A stretch of 34,852 nucleotides of DNA from assembly GCA_937943625.1 (NCBI GenBank), contig CALEAD010000043.1:1-34852 (forward strand). The letters are read 5' to 3'. The stretch comes from an uncultured Anaerolineae bacterium (GTDB lineage Bacteria > Chloroflexota > Anaerolineae > Promineifilales > Promineifilaceae). The stretch's first letter is position 1. Each line of letters opens with the position of its first letter. Position numbers and translations under genes: made by a program. The notes under the pieces were generated by a model. That model was not told the origin of the DNA, ran no database searches, and saw nothing but the letters and a program-made list of their open reading frames with translations. Positions 17,082 through 26,281 of the stretch are shown here, piece by piece.

Positions 17082-17107
17082 TACGCAGGATGGGAGCAAA
17101 GGTTGCG
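17082..17107 (-). promoter_or_regulatory. ECF-sigma-type autoregulatory promoter
   Basis: On the minus strand CGCAAC (17107-17102), CTTT and more spacer (16 bases in all), then CGTA (17085-17082) match the SigW-like pattern of an AAC -35 core, a pyrimidine/T tract and a CGTA -10 core at 16-base spacing. Transcription would begin about 20 bases upstream of the sigma ATG. The match is by eye; no other promoter is needed for the operon. Confidence 0.65.
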
Positions 17108-17198
17108 GAAGCGAGATGGCAATGAGCGGTTAGCGATTGGAGATTAATGATTGGGGATTGGAAACTCTCACCCTCCAGAAATCACTCTCCACTCCCCA

Positions 17199-18251
17199 CT
17201 ACCTCTGCAAATATGCTTCCAGGGCGGTAATATCTGCGGGAAGGGTGTGGGGAGGATTGGCGTGCGCTACGGCCGTTGCCGGGTCTTTTAGGCCGTGTCC
17301 GGTAAGGACACACACGGCCGTTTTGCCTACCGGGTCAATTTCGCCCAGGGCAATCTGCTGCTTTAGCGCCGCCAGCCCCGTCGCGGAGGCGGGTTCGACA
17401 AAAACGCCTTCTAGCCGCGCCAGCAACCGCCAGCTTTGCAAGATGTCGTCATCAGAAACGGCCGTAATGATACCCCCCGATTCATCCAGTGCCGCCAATG
17501 CCTGCTGCCAGCGCGCCGGGTTGCCAATGCGAATGGCCGTTGCCAGCGTTTCTGGCTTTTCTACCACACGCCCCAGCACGATGGGGGCAGCGCCACTGGC
17601 CTGCCCACCCAACAGGCGCGGCAGACCTTTGCCGTATTGGCGGTAGCCCAGCCAGTAGGCGCTGATGTTGCCCGCATTGCCAACAGGCAGGCAGTGCCAA
17701 TCGGGGGCACGGCCACCTAGCTGATCACAAATCTCGAAGGCGGCCGTTTTTTGCCCTTCCAGTCGCCAGGGGTTAATCGAGTTCACCAGGGCAATGGGCT
17801 GGCGCCGCACAATTTCGCACACCAAGTTCAGCCCGTCGTCAAAAGAGCCAGCAATGCTGATCACCTCTGCGCCATAGGCCAGGCTGGCCGCCAGCTTGCC
17901 CAGGGCAATTTTGCCTTCGGGAACCAGCACCAGGCAGCGCAGCCCGGCGCGGGCGGCATAAGCAGCAGCACTGGCGGCCGTGTTGCCCGTGCTGGCGCAG
18001 ATAACCGTTTTGGCTCCTTCGGCAACCGCCTGTGTAATAGCGGCCGTCATGCCCCGATCCTTAAACGAACCGGTTGGGTTTAGCCCTTCATACTTTAGAT
18101 AAAGCTGCAAGCCCGCTTTGGGCGCAATCGCTTCTGCCAGCCGGTCAGCGCGAATAAGGGGCGTGTTGCCCTCGTTTAGAGTGATGATCGGGGTGTCTGC
18201 CGCAAAGGGCAGGTATGGAAGATATGCATGAATGACGCCTGGCCAGCTCAT
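17199..18251 (-). CDS. thrC: Threonine synthase
   Basis: PLP enzyme converting O-phosphohomoserine to threonine. The 350-residue length suits the short bacterial form. Family markers are LNEGNTPLIRADRL near residue 25, the Schiff-base lysine K64 in NPTGSFKDRGMTA, the CASTGNTAASAAAYAARAGL block after it, and the phosphate-binding LPVGNAGNISAYW. AGGAA precedes the ATG by 7 bases. A small hairpin lies in the leader (about 18280-18303), but I see no T-box sequence. It is followed by no other threonine-pathway gene. Upstream, the LysM gene terminator separates it from that gene. Confidence 0.92.
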   Translation of the reverse strand: MSWPGVIHAYLPYLPFAADTPIITLNEGNTPLIRADRLAEAIAPKAGLQLYLKYEGLNPTGSFKDRGMTAAITQAVAEGAKTVICASTGNTAASAAAYAARAGLRCLVLVPEGKIALGKLAASLAYGAEVISIAGSFDDGLNLVCEIVRRQPIALVNSINPWRLEGQKTAAFEICDQLGGRAPDWHCLPVGNAGNISAYWLGYRQYGKGLPRLLGGQASGAAPIVLGRVVEKPETLATAIRIGNPARWQQALAALDESGGIITAVSDDDILQSWRLLARLEGVFVEPASATGLAALKQQIALGEIDPVGKTAVCVLTGHGLKDPATAVAHANPPHTLPADITALEAYLQR

Positions 18252-18368
18252 AAAAAATTTCCTGTTATGGGTGGATCAGCCGGCTGCTTAGTTCTAAGCC
18301 GGAAAGTAGCCGTCCAACGAATCAACTAACCTGTCTGGAACGTTTTCATAGGTACGACGTAAACACAA

Positions 18369-18392
18369 AAGGCGCAGCCCCGGCTGCGCCTT
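18369..18392 (-). terminator. Rho-independent terminator after the LysM lipoprotein gene
   Basis: On the minus strand AAGGCGCAGCC and GGCTGCGCCTT form an 11-bp stem with a two-base gap; in the folded RNA the innermost pairs would open to form the loop. It is followed by TTGTGTTT. It begins 31 bases after the stop codon. The T-run is interrupted, so efficiency may be moderate. Confidence 0.75.
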
Positions 18393-18422
18393 GAGTCGTT
18401 TTGGGGCGTAAGCCGCCGCGTA

Positions 18423-19403
18423 TCAACCGCCGCCAGGGATAATTAACGTTTGTCCGGCGTAAATGACATAAGGGGATTCTAGCTTGTTTGCCGCGGCAAT
18501 GGTAGGCCAGGCCACACCGTATTGCAGCGAGATCAGGTAGAGCGTTTCACCTGCTTTCACGGTGTGGGTGAATTGCGGCGCGGGACCGGCAGCCTTCACG
18601 GGAATTTTGAGCGCCTGACCGGCGAAAATTTGGTTAGGGTTGACAATGCCGTTGGCTTCGGCAATCTGTACCCAACTAACGCCATAAGCGAGACCGATGC
18701 GAAACAGGGTGTCACCAGGACGCACTCTGTAGGTTGTCTCTGTCAGCGGAGAGGGGGTGGGTTCTGCGGTAGGGGCGGTTATGCTGCTTAACTGCAGCAC
18801 CTGCCCCACTTTGATGTCGTTGGGGTTTGCCAGCTTGTTGATTTGCGCCAGGGTCACCCAACTGATGCCGTATTTGAGACCGATGCGATAGAGGTTCTCA
18901 CCAGCGGCTACTGTGTGCGTGGTGGGGGAAGGCGTAGAGCCAGCAACGGCCGTTTCCCCAGGCGCCGCCGGTTTTGGAATGGTTAGCGTTGCGGGCTGAT
19001 CCGCAGACACACTTTCTGCTTCTGTGTCCGCAGGAGGCGTTACGGCCGTTTCCTGTGGCGCGGCTTCAGGCGTGGGGGCAGCCTCTGCTGGCGGCTCTAC
19101 GCGGGGGGTGTCTGCCGGTTCTTGCGGCGTTGTCCCCACACTTTCTTGACCGGTAGGTTGCTCCTGCGCGGGGGCCGGGTAAGCGCCAGTCTGGCCCGTT
19201 TGTTCCCCAGTAGCAGGCGGCGCTACTGGGGGAGCAATGATTTCATCTGTGCCTGGAGAAGCTGGGGTATCAAGCGTCACTTCCGTGCCCCGGTCTGCCG
19301 TGCCATCATCCCCACCGGTAAACGGCCGTTCGCAGGCGGTCATCACCAATACCAACACCAACAAGAAAGCGAGTAAGGCGAGCAATCGTCGCTGTCTATT
19401 CAT
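18423..19403 (-). CDS. LysM-repeat lipoprotein (three LysM domains)
   Basis: A 326-residue envelope protein. The lipoprotein signal ends VLVMTACERPF, with the lipobox cysteine at residue 24. A low-complexity Pro/Glu/Thr-rich stalk covers about 30-160. Three LysM modules follow (about 163-208, 220-265 and 279-323), each with the HTVxxGExLYRIxxxYGxxW / GQxLxIP pattern that binds peptidoglycan or other N-acetylglucosamine polymers. It has no catalytic domain, so it is likely a structural or scaffold cell-wall protein. GGAGGTGA precedes the ATG by a few bases, and a good promoter lies upstream. It is monocistronic, judging by the terminator. Confidence 0.88.
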   Translation of the reverse strand: MNRQRRLLALLAFLLVLVLVMTACERPFTGGDDGTADRGTEVTLDTPASPGTDEIIAPPVAPPATGEQTGQTGAYPAPAQEQPTGQESVGTTPQEPADTPRVEPPAEAAPTPEAAPQETAVTPPADTEAESVSADQPATLTIPKPAAPGETAVAGSTPSPTTHTVAAGENLYRIGLKYGISWVTLAQINKLANPNDIKVGQVLQLSSITAPTAEPTPSPLTETTYRVRPGDTLFRIGLAYGVSWVQIAEANGIVNPNQIFAGQALKIPVKAAGPAPQFTHTVKAGETLYLISLQYGVAWPTIAAANKLESPYVIYAGQTLIIPGGG

Positions 19404-19448
19404 CTTTCACCTCCGTGCAAACGCAAACTACCGGGTTAATATAAAGCT

Positions 19449-19477
19449 AATATAGCACGATTGCATCATTACGTAAA
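19449..19477 (-). promoter_or_regulatory. Sigma70-type promoter for the LysM lipoprotein gene
   Basis: On the minus strand TTTACG (19477-19472), a 17-base spacer, and TATATT (19454-19449). The predicted start is about 19442, giving a leader of about 39 bases before the ATG at 19403. Confidence 0.55.
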
Positions 19478-19517
19478 GTGTTACCGCAGGAGATCATGCG
19501 TGGGGTGCGCCACCACG

Positions 19518-19610
19518 AATGAAAACGTAACGCAGAGGTTGCCAAACCTGCACCTACCAATCAGGTTTGGTAACCTGGGCTACACTTGCAGGCGGCCGTC
19601 GGCGGTCAGC
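19518..19610. repeat. Composite intergenic repeat, module A then B
   Basis: GAATGAAAACGTAACGCAGA is followed by the inverted arms GTTGCCAAACCTG (19538-19550) and CAGGTTTGGTAAC (19562-19574). Next come CTGGGCTACA and, after 6 bases, module B (GGCGGCCGTCGGCGGTCAGC). Compared with the copy at 4981 the loop is 4 bases longer and the arms each differ by one base. The AACCTGGGCTACA end is identical. Confidence 0.7.
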
Positions 19611-19650
19611 AGTCATTTTTCAGGGGGAATAACGCGCAGCACCCCCTGCC

Positions 19651-21294
19651 TTATAGCATCGGAATTTTGATGCCGCGCGCTTTGGCAATGGCAATGGCCT
19701 CTTCATAGCCTGCATCTACGTGCCGCACCACCCCCATGCCGGGGTCTACCGTCAGCACCCGTTCCAGGCGCACCGCGGCCTGCGGGGTGCCGTCCGCTAC
19801 AATCACCTGTCCGGCATGCAGGCTATAGCCAATACCGACGCCGCCACCGTGATGAAAGCTGACCCAGGTTGCGCCGGCAGCCGTGTTGATGAGCGCGTTT
19901 AGAATTGGCCAATCCCCAATCGCATCAGAGCCATCTTTCATGCTTTCCGTTTCGCGGTTAGGGCTGGCCACCGACCCGGCATCTAAATGGTCGCGGCCAA
20001 TGACAATGGGCGCTTTCACCTTGCCTCTGGCAACCAGTTCATTAAACATCAACCCGGCTTTGGCGCGTTCGCCATAACCCAGCCAGCAAATGCGTGCCGG
20101 CAATCCCTGGAAGTGAACGCGCTCTTGCGCCATGCGAATCCAGCGGTGCAGCGACTCATTTTCCGGGAAAAGGGAAAGGATGGCCTCGTCAGTGGCATAA
20201 ATGTCGGCCGGATCGCCGCTGAGCGCCACCCAACGGAAGGGACCTTTGCCTTCGCAGAATAACGGCCGTATATAAGCGGGAATAAACCCGGGGTAACTAA
20301 ACGCATCGGCCACCCCATGATCCAGGGCACGCTGGCGCAAATTATTGCCATAGTCAAACACAATCGCCCCCTGCCGCTGAAACGCCACCATAGCCGCGCA
20401 CTGCCGCGCCATCGAATACCCAGAACGACGCGCAAATTCTGCCGGGTCCTGCTCACGCAGCCCCTTCGCCGCGGCAAAATCCAGGTCATGCGGGAAGTAA
20501 GCCAGGTAATCATGGGCCGGCGTCTGGTCTGTGACCATATCGGGAATCATCTGCCGCGCCAGCAGTTCCGGGTACACCTCGGCGGCATTGCCAATCAGGC
20601 CAATTGAGCGTGGCTGGCGCTGCTGCACGTAATACTGCACCCGCTGCAGCGCATCCTCCAAGCCTTCTGCCACCTCATCAATATAGCGATGCGCCATGCG
20701 CCGCTGCGCGCGCCATTCGTCTACCTCGACCACCAGACCCACGCCACCATTCATGGTGATGGCCAATGGTTGTGCCCCCCCCATTTCACCCAAACCGGCC
20801 GTGAGCACCCACTTGCCATGCAAAGAAGACCAGCCCGCCTGCCGCGCCGCCGCCGCAAAGGTCTCATAGGTTCCTTGCAAAATACCCTGTGTGCCGATGT
20901 AAATCCAGCTTCCGGCCGTCATCTGCCCGTACATGATCAGTCCGGCTGCTTCCCATCTGTCGAAGTTCTCTTGAGTAGCCCAATGCGGCACAATATTCGA
21001 GTTGGCAATCAGCACGCGCGGGGCATCGGCATGGGTGCGGAAAATGGCAACTGGCTTGCCGCTCTGCACCAGCAGCGTCTCATCGTTTTCAAGCTGGCGC
21101 AGACTTTCCAGGATGGCGTCAAACGCCTGCCAGTTTCGCGCCGCGCGGCCACGTCCCCCATACACAATCAGGTTGTCCGGGTCGCCAGCCACTTCGGGAT
21201 CAAGGTTGTTTTGCAACATGCGATAGGCGGCTTCTTGCAGCCACCCTTTGCAGTGCAGGGTAGTACCGGTTGGGGCTTTAATCGTTCGGGGCAT
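19651..21294 (-). CDS. hutU: Urocanate hydratase (urocanase)
   Basis: Second step of histidine degradation: urocanate to 4-imidazolone-5-propionate, NAD+-dependent. The product is 547 residues from the ATG at 21294, which AGGAGGAG precedes by 6 bases. That matches the family length. The open frame upstream to 21546 is not used. Family signatures are [25 protein letters not shown] (NAD-binding region), [30 protein letters not shown] (around the catalytic cysteine) and [16 protein letters not shown] near the C-terminus. No hutH, hutI or hutG is nearby, so the rest of the pathway must be encoded elsewhere if present. Confidence 0.95.
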   Translation of the reverse strand: MPRTIKAPTGTTLHCKGWLQEAAYRMLQNNLDPEVAGDPDNLIVYGGRGRAARNWQAFDAILESLRQLENDETLLVQSGKPVAIFRTHADAPRVLIANSNIVPHWATQENFDRWEAAGLIMYGQMTAGSWIYIGTQGILQGTYETFAAAARQAGWSSLHGKWVLTAGLGEMGGAQPLAITMNGGVGLVVEVDEWRAQRRMAHRYIDEVAEGLEDALQRVQYYVQQRQPRSIGLIGNAAEVYPELLARQMIPDMVTDQTPAHDYLAYFPHDLDFAAAKGLREQDPAEFARRSGYSMARQCAAMVAFQRQGAIVFDYGNNLRQRALDHGVADAFSYPGFIPAYIRPLFCEGKGPFRWVALSGDPADIYATDEAILSLFPENESLHRWIRMAQERVHFQGLPARICWLGYGERAKAGLMFNELVARGKVKAPIVIGRDHLDAGSVASPNRETESMKDGSDAIGDWPILNALINTAAGATWVSFHHGGGVGIGYSLHAGQVIVADGTPQAAVRLERVLTVDPGMGVVRHVDAGYEEAIAIAKARGIKIPML

Positions 21295-21316
21295 GGCTCT
21301 CTCCTCCTGTAAAAAT

Positions 21317-21335
21317 GACCGCCGACCGCCGACGG
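21317..21335. repeat. Short module B copy in the hutU leader
   Basis: GACCGCCGACCGCCGACGG lies between the hutU ribosome-binding site and the AT-rich divergent promoter area. It would be transcribed as part of the hutU leader. Confidence 0.5.
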
Positions 21336-21368
21336 CCAACTTATTATATAGTCCCACTGACTCACAGG

Positions 21369-21386
21369 TTGGTATAATTGTACCAA
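21369..21386. promoter_or_regulatory. Palindrome overlapping divergent -10-like sites (candidate operator)
   Basis: TTGGTATAATTGTACCAA is palindromic at 16 of 18 positions. It lies between hutU (-) and the hybrid kinase gene (+) and contains TATAAT on the plus strand and TACAAT on the minus strand. A further TATAAT on the minus strand lies at 21348-21343. No good -35 box is visible for any of them. It could be an operator for a repressor or just promoter DNA. Confidence 0.4.
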
Positions 21387-21469
21387 TCTTTTCTCCACAT
21401 GGTATTATAGAAGAAAATGATCGGGCGTGGCTCTCATTGTTTGGACAGCCGAAAAGCCTTGGGGGTCTT

Positions 21470-23938
21470 ATGAGCGGTGAATGTATCCTTGTCATTGATG
21501 ATAGCAAAGAGATCGTAAAGCACCTGACAGAACGTGTCCTCCCCAATTTTGGCTATGTCACGCTTCATGCCAGCGATGGGAAAAGTGGGCTGGCGCTCAT
21601 TCGCGAGAAAAAGCCAGACCTGGTAATGCTAGATTATAATTTGCCAGAAATGACGGGCATTGACGTGCTGCGGGAGATGGCGCAGTCTGGCCTGAATACG
21701 CCAGTGGTCTTGATGACGGGATACGGCTCAGAATTGAGCGCGATTGAAGCGTTTCGCCTGGGCGCTAAGGATTACCTGATTAAACCCTTTACCGTAGATG
21801 AAATTCTAGAAACGATTGACCGCGCGCTGGTGGAAACGCGGCTGCTGCATGACAAGGCCGAACTGGCGGAACAGCTTCGGCGCACAAAGCTGGAGCTAAG
21901 CCGGCAGAGCCAGGAAATGGATACGCTCTTTAGCATCGGCAAGGCGCTTACTTCGCTGCTGGATGTGACCAAGGTGATGCAGCGGGTGCAAGAGGCGGGG
22001 CGTTACCTGACGAACTCTGACGCTTGTGCCGTGTGGCTGGCAAATGAAAGCGGCACCGCGCTACACACCTATGGGATTGAAGGAAATGTGGTGGCACAAC
22101 AGCTGCCGGTAGAGGGGAGCCAGATTGGTGAGGTGCTGCGCACAGGACAGCCGTTTCGCCAATCTTACATCGGCAAAAAAGGGGGAACCGACACAACCCA
22201 AGAACCGCAAGCCATTCTGTGCGTCCCCCTCAGTCTGCGCGGCATTACCCTGGGCGTGTTGGAAGTACAAAACATACACAACCGCCGCGCCTTCAGTCGC
22301 CGCGACGAATTTTTGCTTTCCTTCCTGGCCGACTACGCAGCCATTGCTCTGGAAAATGCGCGCGTCTTCCAGGCGGCTGATCGAGCGCTAATGGCCGGTA
22401 TGGAAGAGCTGAACACCCTCATTGAAATTACCCGCACCATTACCTCCACGCTTGACCTCAACGAAGTCATTTGCCTCACCATTCAGCAGGTACACGCCAG
22501 CTGGCACATTGAGGCCTCCTCTCTCTGGTTGCTCGATGAACAGCGGCAGGTACTACGTGTATTGGCCAATGTGGGCACACCCTACGAGCTGCTCTCACAG
22601 TTTGAGGTGCCAGTAGGCAAAGGGTTTGTGGGATACGCAGCGCAAACCGGCAAATGGATCTGTACCAACAAAGTGGCCGGCCACCCTCTCCATTACCGTG
22701 AGGTAGATGAGTTTACCCACTTTGAGACGCGCACGCTGTTGTGTGTTCCTCTCCTGTTTGGCGGGCGCGTTATTGGCGTTTTACAACTTTTGAACAAACA
22801 AGATGGTGACTTTGATGACCGGGATGTGGAAAAGGCGCTATCTATTGCGGCAGCGGTGGCAATTGCCATGACCAACGCCATGCTATTTGAGGAGGCAGAA
22901 ACGCGCAAACACCGTCTAAGTGCCGTGTTGGACCACACCGATATGCCTATCCTCATTGCCGACAAGCAAGATCGCGTGGTGATGTTGAATCAGCAGGCGC
23001 AAAAGCAGCTTTTGCTGACAGATGTCGTGCTAGGCCAACCGATCACAGAGGTAATACGCTTGCCTGTTCTGGCCGAGGTGGTGCAAAAAGTGGCAGCGTC
23101 AAACACGAACCCACTGCAAAGCGTGGTGGCCGAGGGAGGGGGGTGGCGGGTGCGCGTGGTCGCTATCCCAGAATACGGCCGTCTCTACACTTTCTACGAT
23201 AAAACCAAAATCCACGAACTCAACCGCGCCAAAGACAACTTCATTGCCACCATCTCCCACGATATGCGCGCCCCGCTCAACTCCATCATGGGGCTGATTA
23301 GCAGCCTTGAAGACATGGGTCCCCTGAACGATCAGCAAAAGCGCTTCGTGGAAAGCACCCAGAAATCAACCCGCTTCATGATAGAAATGGTTAACGGTTT
23401 GCTAGCTCTGGCCAAAGTAGACACGGTACAGCAAACATTCCAACCATGCAATCCAGAACTCATTTGCCAGCACGTTCTGCACGAATTAGGGGAAAGCGCC
23501 ATGCAAAAGCAAATCTCCCTGCATCTGCAGACAGTCCCGCCTGTCGGCAAGCTGATTGGTGATGCAACTCAGCTAAAAAGCGCCGTCAGCAATTTGGTAG
23601 ACAACGCCATTCAATATTCTCCACCCGGTTCAACTGTGCAGATACAAATTACGCAGAAAAACGAGCAGATCGTCATCCAGGTGAAAGACCAGGGGCCGGG
23701 TATCGCCGCCAAAGACCTGCCCCACATCTTTGAAAAATTCTACCGGGGTAGCAACAGCACGGATAATAGCGAGGGGATTGGCCTGGGCCTGGCCTTAGTT
23801 CAATCCATTGCCAGAGCGCATGGCGGCGACGTGTGGGTAGAAAGCCAGCCCGGGCTTGGCAGCACCTTTTTCCTCGGCCTACCAACCTCCCGCTTCCTGC
23901 AGGAAATAAAAATGGGGGAGCCATCCCCCATTTCTTAA
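21470..23938 (+). CDS. Hybrid signalling protein: REC - GAF - GAF - PAS - histidine kinase
   Basis: An 822-residue, apparently soluble sensor kinase. The N-terminal receiver domain (1-120) has the phospho-acceptor D55 in VMLDYNLPE and K105 in LIKPF. A short coiled-coil linker leads to two GAF domains (about 155-305 and 325-480) and a PAS-like segment (about 490-560). HisKA follows with H597 in [11 protein letters not shown]. The HATPase_c domain shows [11 protein letters not shown] (N box), [18 protein letters not shown] (G1/F) and [18 protein letters not shown] (G2). An N-terminal REC in front of a kinase means it likely receives phosphoryl groups from another kinase. The start at 21470 is chosen because the domain begins at once; the open frame back to 21248 overlaps hutU. 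No partner regulator is adjacent. Confidence 0.9.
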   Translation: MSGECILVIDDSKEIVKHLTERVLPNFGYVTLHASDGKSGLALIREKKPDLVMLDYNLPEMTGIDVLREMAQSGLNTPVVLMTGYGSELSAIEAFRLGAKDYLIKPFTVDEILETIDRALVETRLLHDKAELAEQLRRTKLELSRQSQEMDTLFSIGKALTSLLDVTKVMQRVQEAGRYLTNSDACAVWLANESGTALHTYGIEGNVVAQQLPVEGSQIGEVLRTGQPFRQSYIGKKGGTDTTQEPQAILCVPLSLRGITLGVLEVQNIHNRRAFSRRDEFLLSFLADYAAIALENARVFQAADRALMAGMEELNTLIEITRTITSTLDLNEVICLTIQQVHASWHIEASSLWLLDEQRQVLRVLANVGTPYELLSQFEVPVGKGFVGYAAQTGKWICTNKVAGHPLHYREVDEFTHFETRTLLCVPLLFGGRVIGVLQLLNKQDGDFDDRDVEKALSIAAAVAIAMTNAMLFEEAETRKHRLSAVLDHTDMPILIADKQDRVVMLNQQAQKQLLLTDVVLGQPITEVIRLPVLAEVVQKVAASNTNPLQSVVAEGGGWRVRVVAIPEYGRLYTFYDKTKIHELNRAKDNFIATISHDMRAPLNSIMGLISSLEDMGPLNDQQKRFVESTQKSTRFMIEMVNGLLALAKVDTVQQTFQPCNPELICQHVLHELGESAMQKQISLHLQTVPPVGKLIGDATQLKSAVSNLVDNAIQYSPPGSTVQIQITQKNEQIVIQVKDQGPGIAAKDLPHIFEKFYRGSNSTDNSEGIGLGLALVQSIARAHGGDVWVESQPGLGSTFFLGLPTSRFLQEIKMGEPSPIS
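23908..23937 (+). terminator. Terminator hairpin overlapping the kinase stop codon
   Basis: AAATGGGGGA and TCCCCCATTT form a 10-bp stem around GCCA, followed by CTTAAAA. It overlaps the last codons of the kinase and lies 30 bases from the convergent fhs stop. The A-run on its left side makes it a candidate terminator for fhs on the minus strand as well. Confidence 0.55.
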
Positions 23939-23962
23939 AACTTAGCCGATTCTTTCGTAAGG

Positions 23963-25861
23963 TTAGAACAACCCCAGCACCTTTTCTGTTTCCAGATCAA
24001 GGTCTACGTCATAATAAACCGGGCGCGTTGGCAGGCCGGGCATTGTGCTCATTTGTCCCACCAGTGGATACAAAAAGCCTGCCCCCACGCTGGCGCGAAT
24101 ATCGCGAATGGGGAGTGTAAACCCCTTTGGTGCGCCCTTCAGGGTAGGATCATGGCTCAGGCTCAGGTGGGTCTTGGCCATGCAAATGGGCAAATTGGCA
24201 AAGCCCAGGCGCGTGTATAGCTCCACTTTCTTCTCTGCCTCCGGCGAAAATTCTACTCCGTCCGCGCCGTAAATTTCTTTGGCAATCGTTTCAATCTTCT
24301 CTTTGATGCCCATTTCCAGCGGATATAGAAAGGAGAAGTTGCTGGATTTCTCACAGGCCGCAATCACCGCTTTGCCTAATTCTACCGCGCCTTTGCCGCC
24401 TTCTGCCCAATGGTTGCTCATCACGGCATCCTCAGCGCCGGCCTCAATGGCAATTTTGCGCACCAGCGCTACTTCTGCGGCGGTGTCATCCTTAAAGCGG
24501 TTAATGGCCACCACAACAGGAATACCGAAGCGACGCGCATTTTTGATGTGAACAACCATGTTCACACACCCCTTTTCTAATAGCGCCAGGTTTTCTTCTG
24601 TGTAGGCGTGATCTAGCGGCTTACCCGCTACTACTTTGGGGCCGCCGCCGTGCATCTTCAGGGCGCGAATGGTGGCAACAAGCACAACCACATTGGGGAT
24701 GAGGCCGCTGTAGCGGCACTTGATGTTAAAGAATTTTTCCATGCCAATGTCTGCGCCAAAGCCAGACTCGGTGAGGACGTAGCCATCTTCGCCAACTAGC
24801 TTGAGGGCGATCTGATCGGCGACGATGGAACTGTTGCCGTGCGCGATGTTGGCGAAGGGGCCAGCGTGTACCAGGGCCGGCGTGCCTTCCAGGGTTTGCA
24901 TAAGGGTGGGGTTGATGGCGTCTTTCATGAGCACGGTGAGCGCACCACCTACGCCCAGGTCGTCGGCGGTGATAGGCTCGCCAGAGCGGCTGGTGCCAAT
25001 AACCATGCGCCCCAGACGCTCACGCATGTCGGCCAGACTGGTGGTAAGCGCCAAAATCGCCATGATTTCGCTGGCAACGGTGATGTCGAAACCGGTTTCG
25101 CGCTGGAATTTTTCTTCGGGGCCGCGGCCAATGGTGATGCCGCGCAGGTAGCGGTCGTTGGTATCTATTACGCGCCGCCAGGTAATGCTGTCGGGGTCAA
25201 TGTCCAGACGCACAAAGCGGCTGATTTCTTCGGTGGTTAGCTCGTTAGGGTCTGTCTTGTGGATGCCCAGTTTTCGCAGACGCCTGAACATGACGGGAGA
25301 AAAGGCGCGGCTGCCATCTTTGCGCACGGGGCAAAGCGCGTTGAAAAGACGCTCATCAGATTGGTAGGATTCGTGGTGTATGCGGGCGTCTATGGCCGCA
25401 GCCAGGAGGTTGTTGGCGGCAGTGATGGCATGAATGTCGCCGGTGAGGTGTAGGTTGAAATCCTCCATGGGGATGATTTGCGAATAGCCGCCACCGGCTG
25501 CGCCCCCTTTGATGCCAAAGGTTGGGCCTTGAGAGGGTTGACGGATGCAGGTGACGACTTTTTTGCCCAGGTGGGCACCTAATGCCTGGCTGAGGCCAAC
25601 GGTGGTGGTAGTTTTCCCTTCGCCTAAGGGGGTGGGGGTGATGGCGGTGACGTCTATGTATTTGCCGTTGGGCCGTTCTGCCAGGCGCTCGCGCACGGAA
25701 AGGTGTACTTTGGCTTTATAAGGGCCGTGAAAGTCGAACTCTTCGGGCAGTAGACCAAGCTCTTCGGCAATTTGGGCAATGGGTTTGAGGGTGGCTTCTT
25801 GGGCAATTTCGATGTCGCTGGGGACAGGATTTCTGAGGTTCAGTGGGGTAGGGGTAAACAT
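23963..25861 (-). CDS. fhs: Formate-tetrahydrofolate ligase, long form
   Basis: ATP-dependent synthesis of 10-formyl-THF from formate, feeding purine synthesis or one-carbon metabolism. The P-loop [13 protein letters not shown] lies at about 75-87. The conserved [20 protein letters not shown] and [20 protein letters not shown] blocks follow. Length is 632 residues from the ATG at 25861 (AAGGAG 9 bases before it). That is longer than the roughly 555-residue common bacterial enzyme and close to the synthetase domain of eukaryotic C1-THF synthase, whose sequence style it also shares. The open frame back to 26044 is intergenic. No folD or other Wood-Ljungdahl gene is adjacent. Confidence 0.94.
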   Translation of the reverse strand: MFTPTPLNLRNPVPSDIEIAQEATLKPIAQIAEELGLLPEEFDFHGPYKAKVHLSVRERLAERPNGKYIDVTAITPTPLGEGKTTTTVGLSQALGAHLGKKVVTCIRQPSQGPTFGIKGGAAGGGYSQIIPMEDFNLHLTGDIHAITAANNLLAAAIDARIHHESYQSDERLFNALCPVRKDGSRAFSPVMFRRLRKLGIHKTDPNELTTEEISRFVRLDIDPDSITWRRVIDTNDRYLRGITIGRGPEEKFQRETGFDITVASEIMAILALTTSLADMRERLGRMVIGTSRSGEPITADDLGVGGALTVLMKDAINPTLMQTLEGTPALVHAGPFANIAHGNSSIVADQIALKLVGEDGYVLTESGFGADIGMEKFFNIKCRYSGLIPNVVVLVATIRALKMHGGGPKVVAGKPLDHAYTEENLALLEKGCVNMVVHIKNARRFGIPVVVAINRFKDDTAAEVALVRKIAIEAGAEDAVMSNHWAEGGKGAVELGKAVIAACEKSSNFSFLYPLEMGIKEKIETIAKEIYGADGVEFSPEAEKKVELYTRLGFANLPICMAKTHLSLSHDPTLKGAPKGFTLPIRDIRASVGAGFLYPLVGQMSTMPGLPTRPVYYDVDLDLETEKVLGLF

Positions 25862-25946
25862 AAATATTTGCTCCTTGTGGATATGTGTGGATTCGCCGGC
25901 GCGCAGGCTTGTGAGTTTGCACCAATGCAAGTTACACCAGATTTTT

Positions 25947-25975
25947 ATTTTGCGGGATTGGCAGGCGTAATTCAA
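25947..25975 (-). promoter_or_regulatory. Candidate sigma70 promoter for fhs
   Basis: On the minus strand TTGAAT (25975-25970), a 17-base spacer and CAAAAT (25952-25947); each hexamer matches consensus at four of six positions. The predicted start is near 25940, giving a leader of about 80 bases. Confidence 0.4.
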
Positions 25976-26148
25976 GGATTTTTGGCACGTGTTTGGGGTG
26001 ACATGCGTCATGTTACGGCCGTTGCCCAAAAGGCGCGCGGTCAATGCAGGGGCGCTCGCCTCTTTGCGGTTATAATGCGGCTAGGCAAGCGCAAGAGAAA
26101 GAGGCGTGTTCATGGTACGCTGAAGGGATGCTTTGCAAGTTTCTGACT

Positions 26149-26260
26149 GCAGACGGCTGACGGCAGACCGCCAACGGCGATACGGGCGCTACGAGAGAAG
26201 CATGGCGATGCGGTTGGTGTTCGGCGGTCAAATTTGTACAGATGCTTTGAACCATACCCA
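26149..26260. repeat. Composite intergenic repeat, modules B and C
   Basis: Module B units (GCAGACGGCTGACGGCAGAC, then CGCCAACGG and later GGTGTTCGGCGGTC) flank a roughly 50-base spacer. Module C (AAATTTGTACAGATGC then TTTGAACCATACCC) ends about 20 bases before the kinase start codon. Compared with 6549-6586, module C is about 80 percent identical by eye. Confidence 0.55.
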
Positions 26261-26281
26261 GAAAGGTATAGGAATTGCTTT

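Larger units (their letters stand above)
25862..26281. other. Divergent intergenic region, fhs / PfkB kinase
   Basis: No gene is seen in these 420 bases. From left to right there is the fhs leader with a small palindrome TTGCACCAATGCAA (25917-25930) and an fhs promoter candidate (25947-25975). Next are one ACGGCCGT copy (26015-26022) and a TATAAT on the plus strand (26071-26076) with no good -35, possibly for the kinase gene. Last come module B and C repeats (about 26149-26260). I recognise no riboswitch. Confidence 0.5.

Noticed and set aside
17380..17410. tRNA-like GGTTCGA stretch
   Set aside because: It lies inside threonine synthase coding sequence and no cloverleaf can be built around it.
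18252..18368. T-box or attenuator before thrC
   Set aside because: A small hairpin exists but there is no T-box signature sequence and no threonine-rich leader peptide visible.
25862..25946. THF riboswitch or other riboswitch in the fhs leader
   Set aside because: The leader is short and I could not match it to a known conserved core; only a 5-bp palindrome is present.
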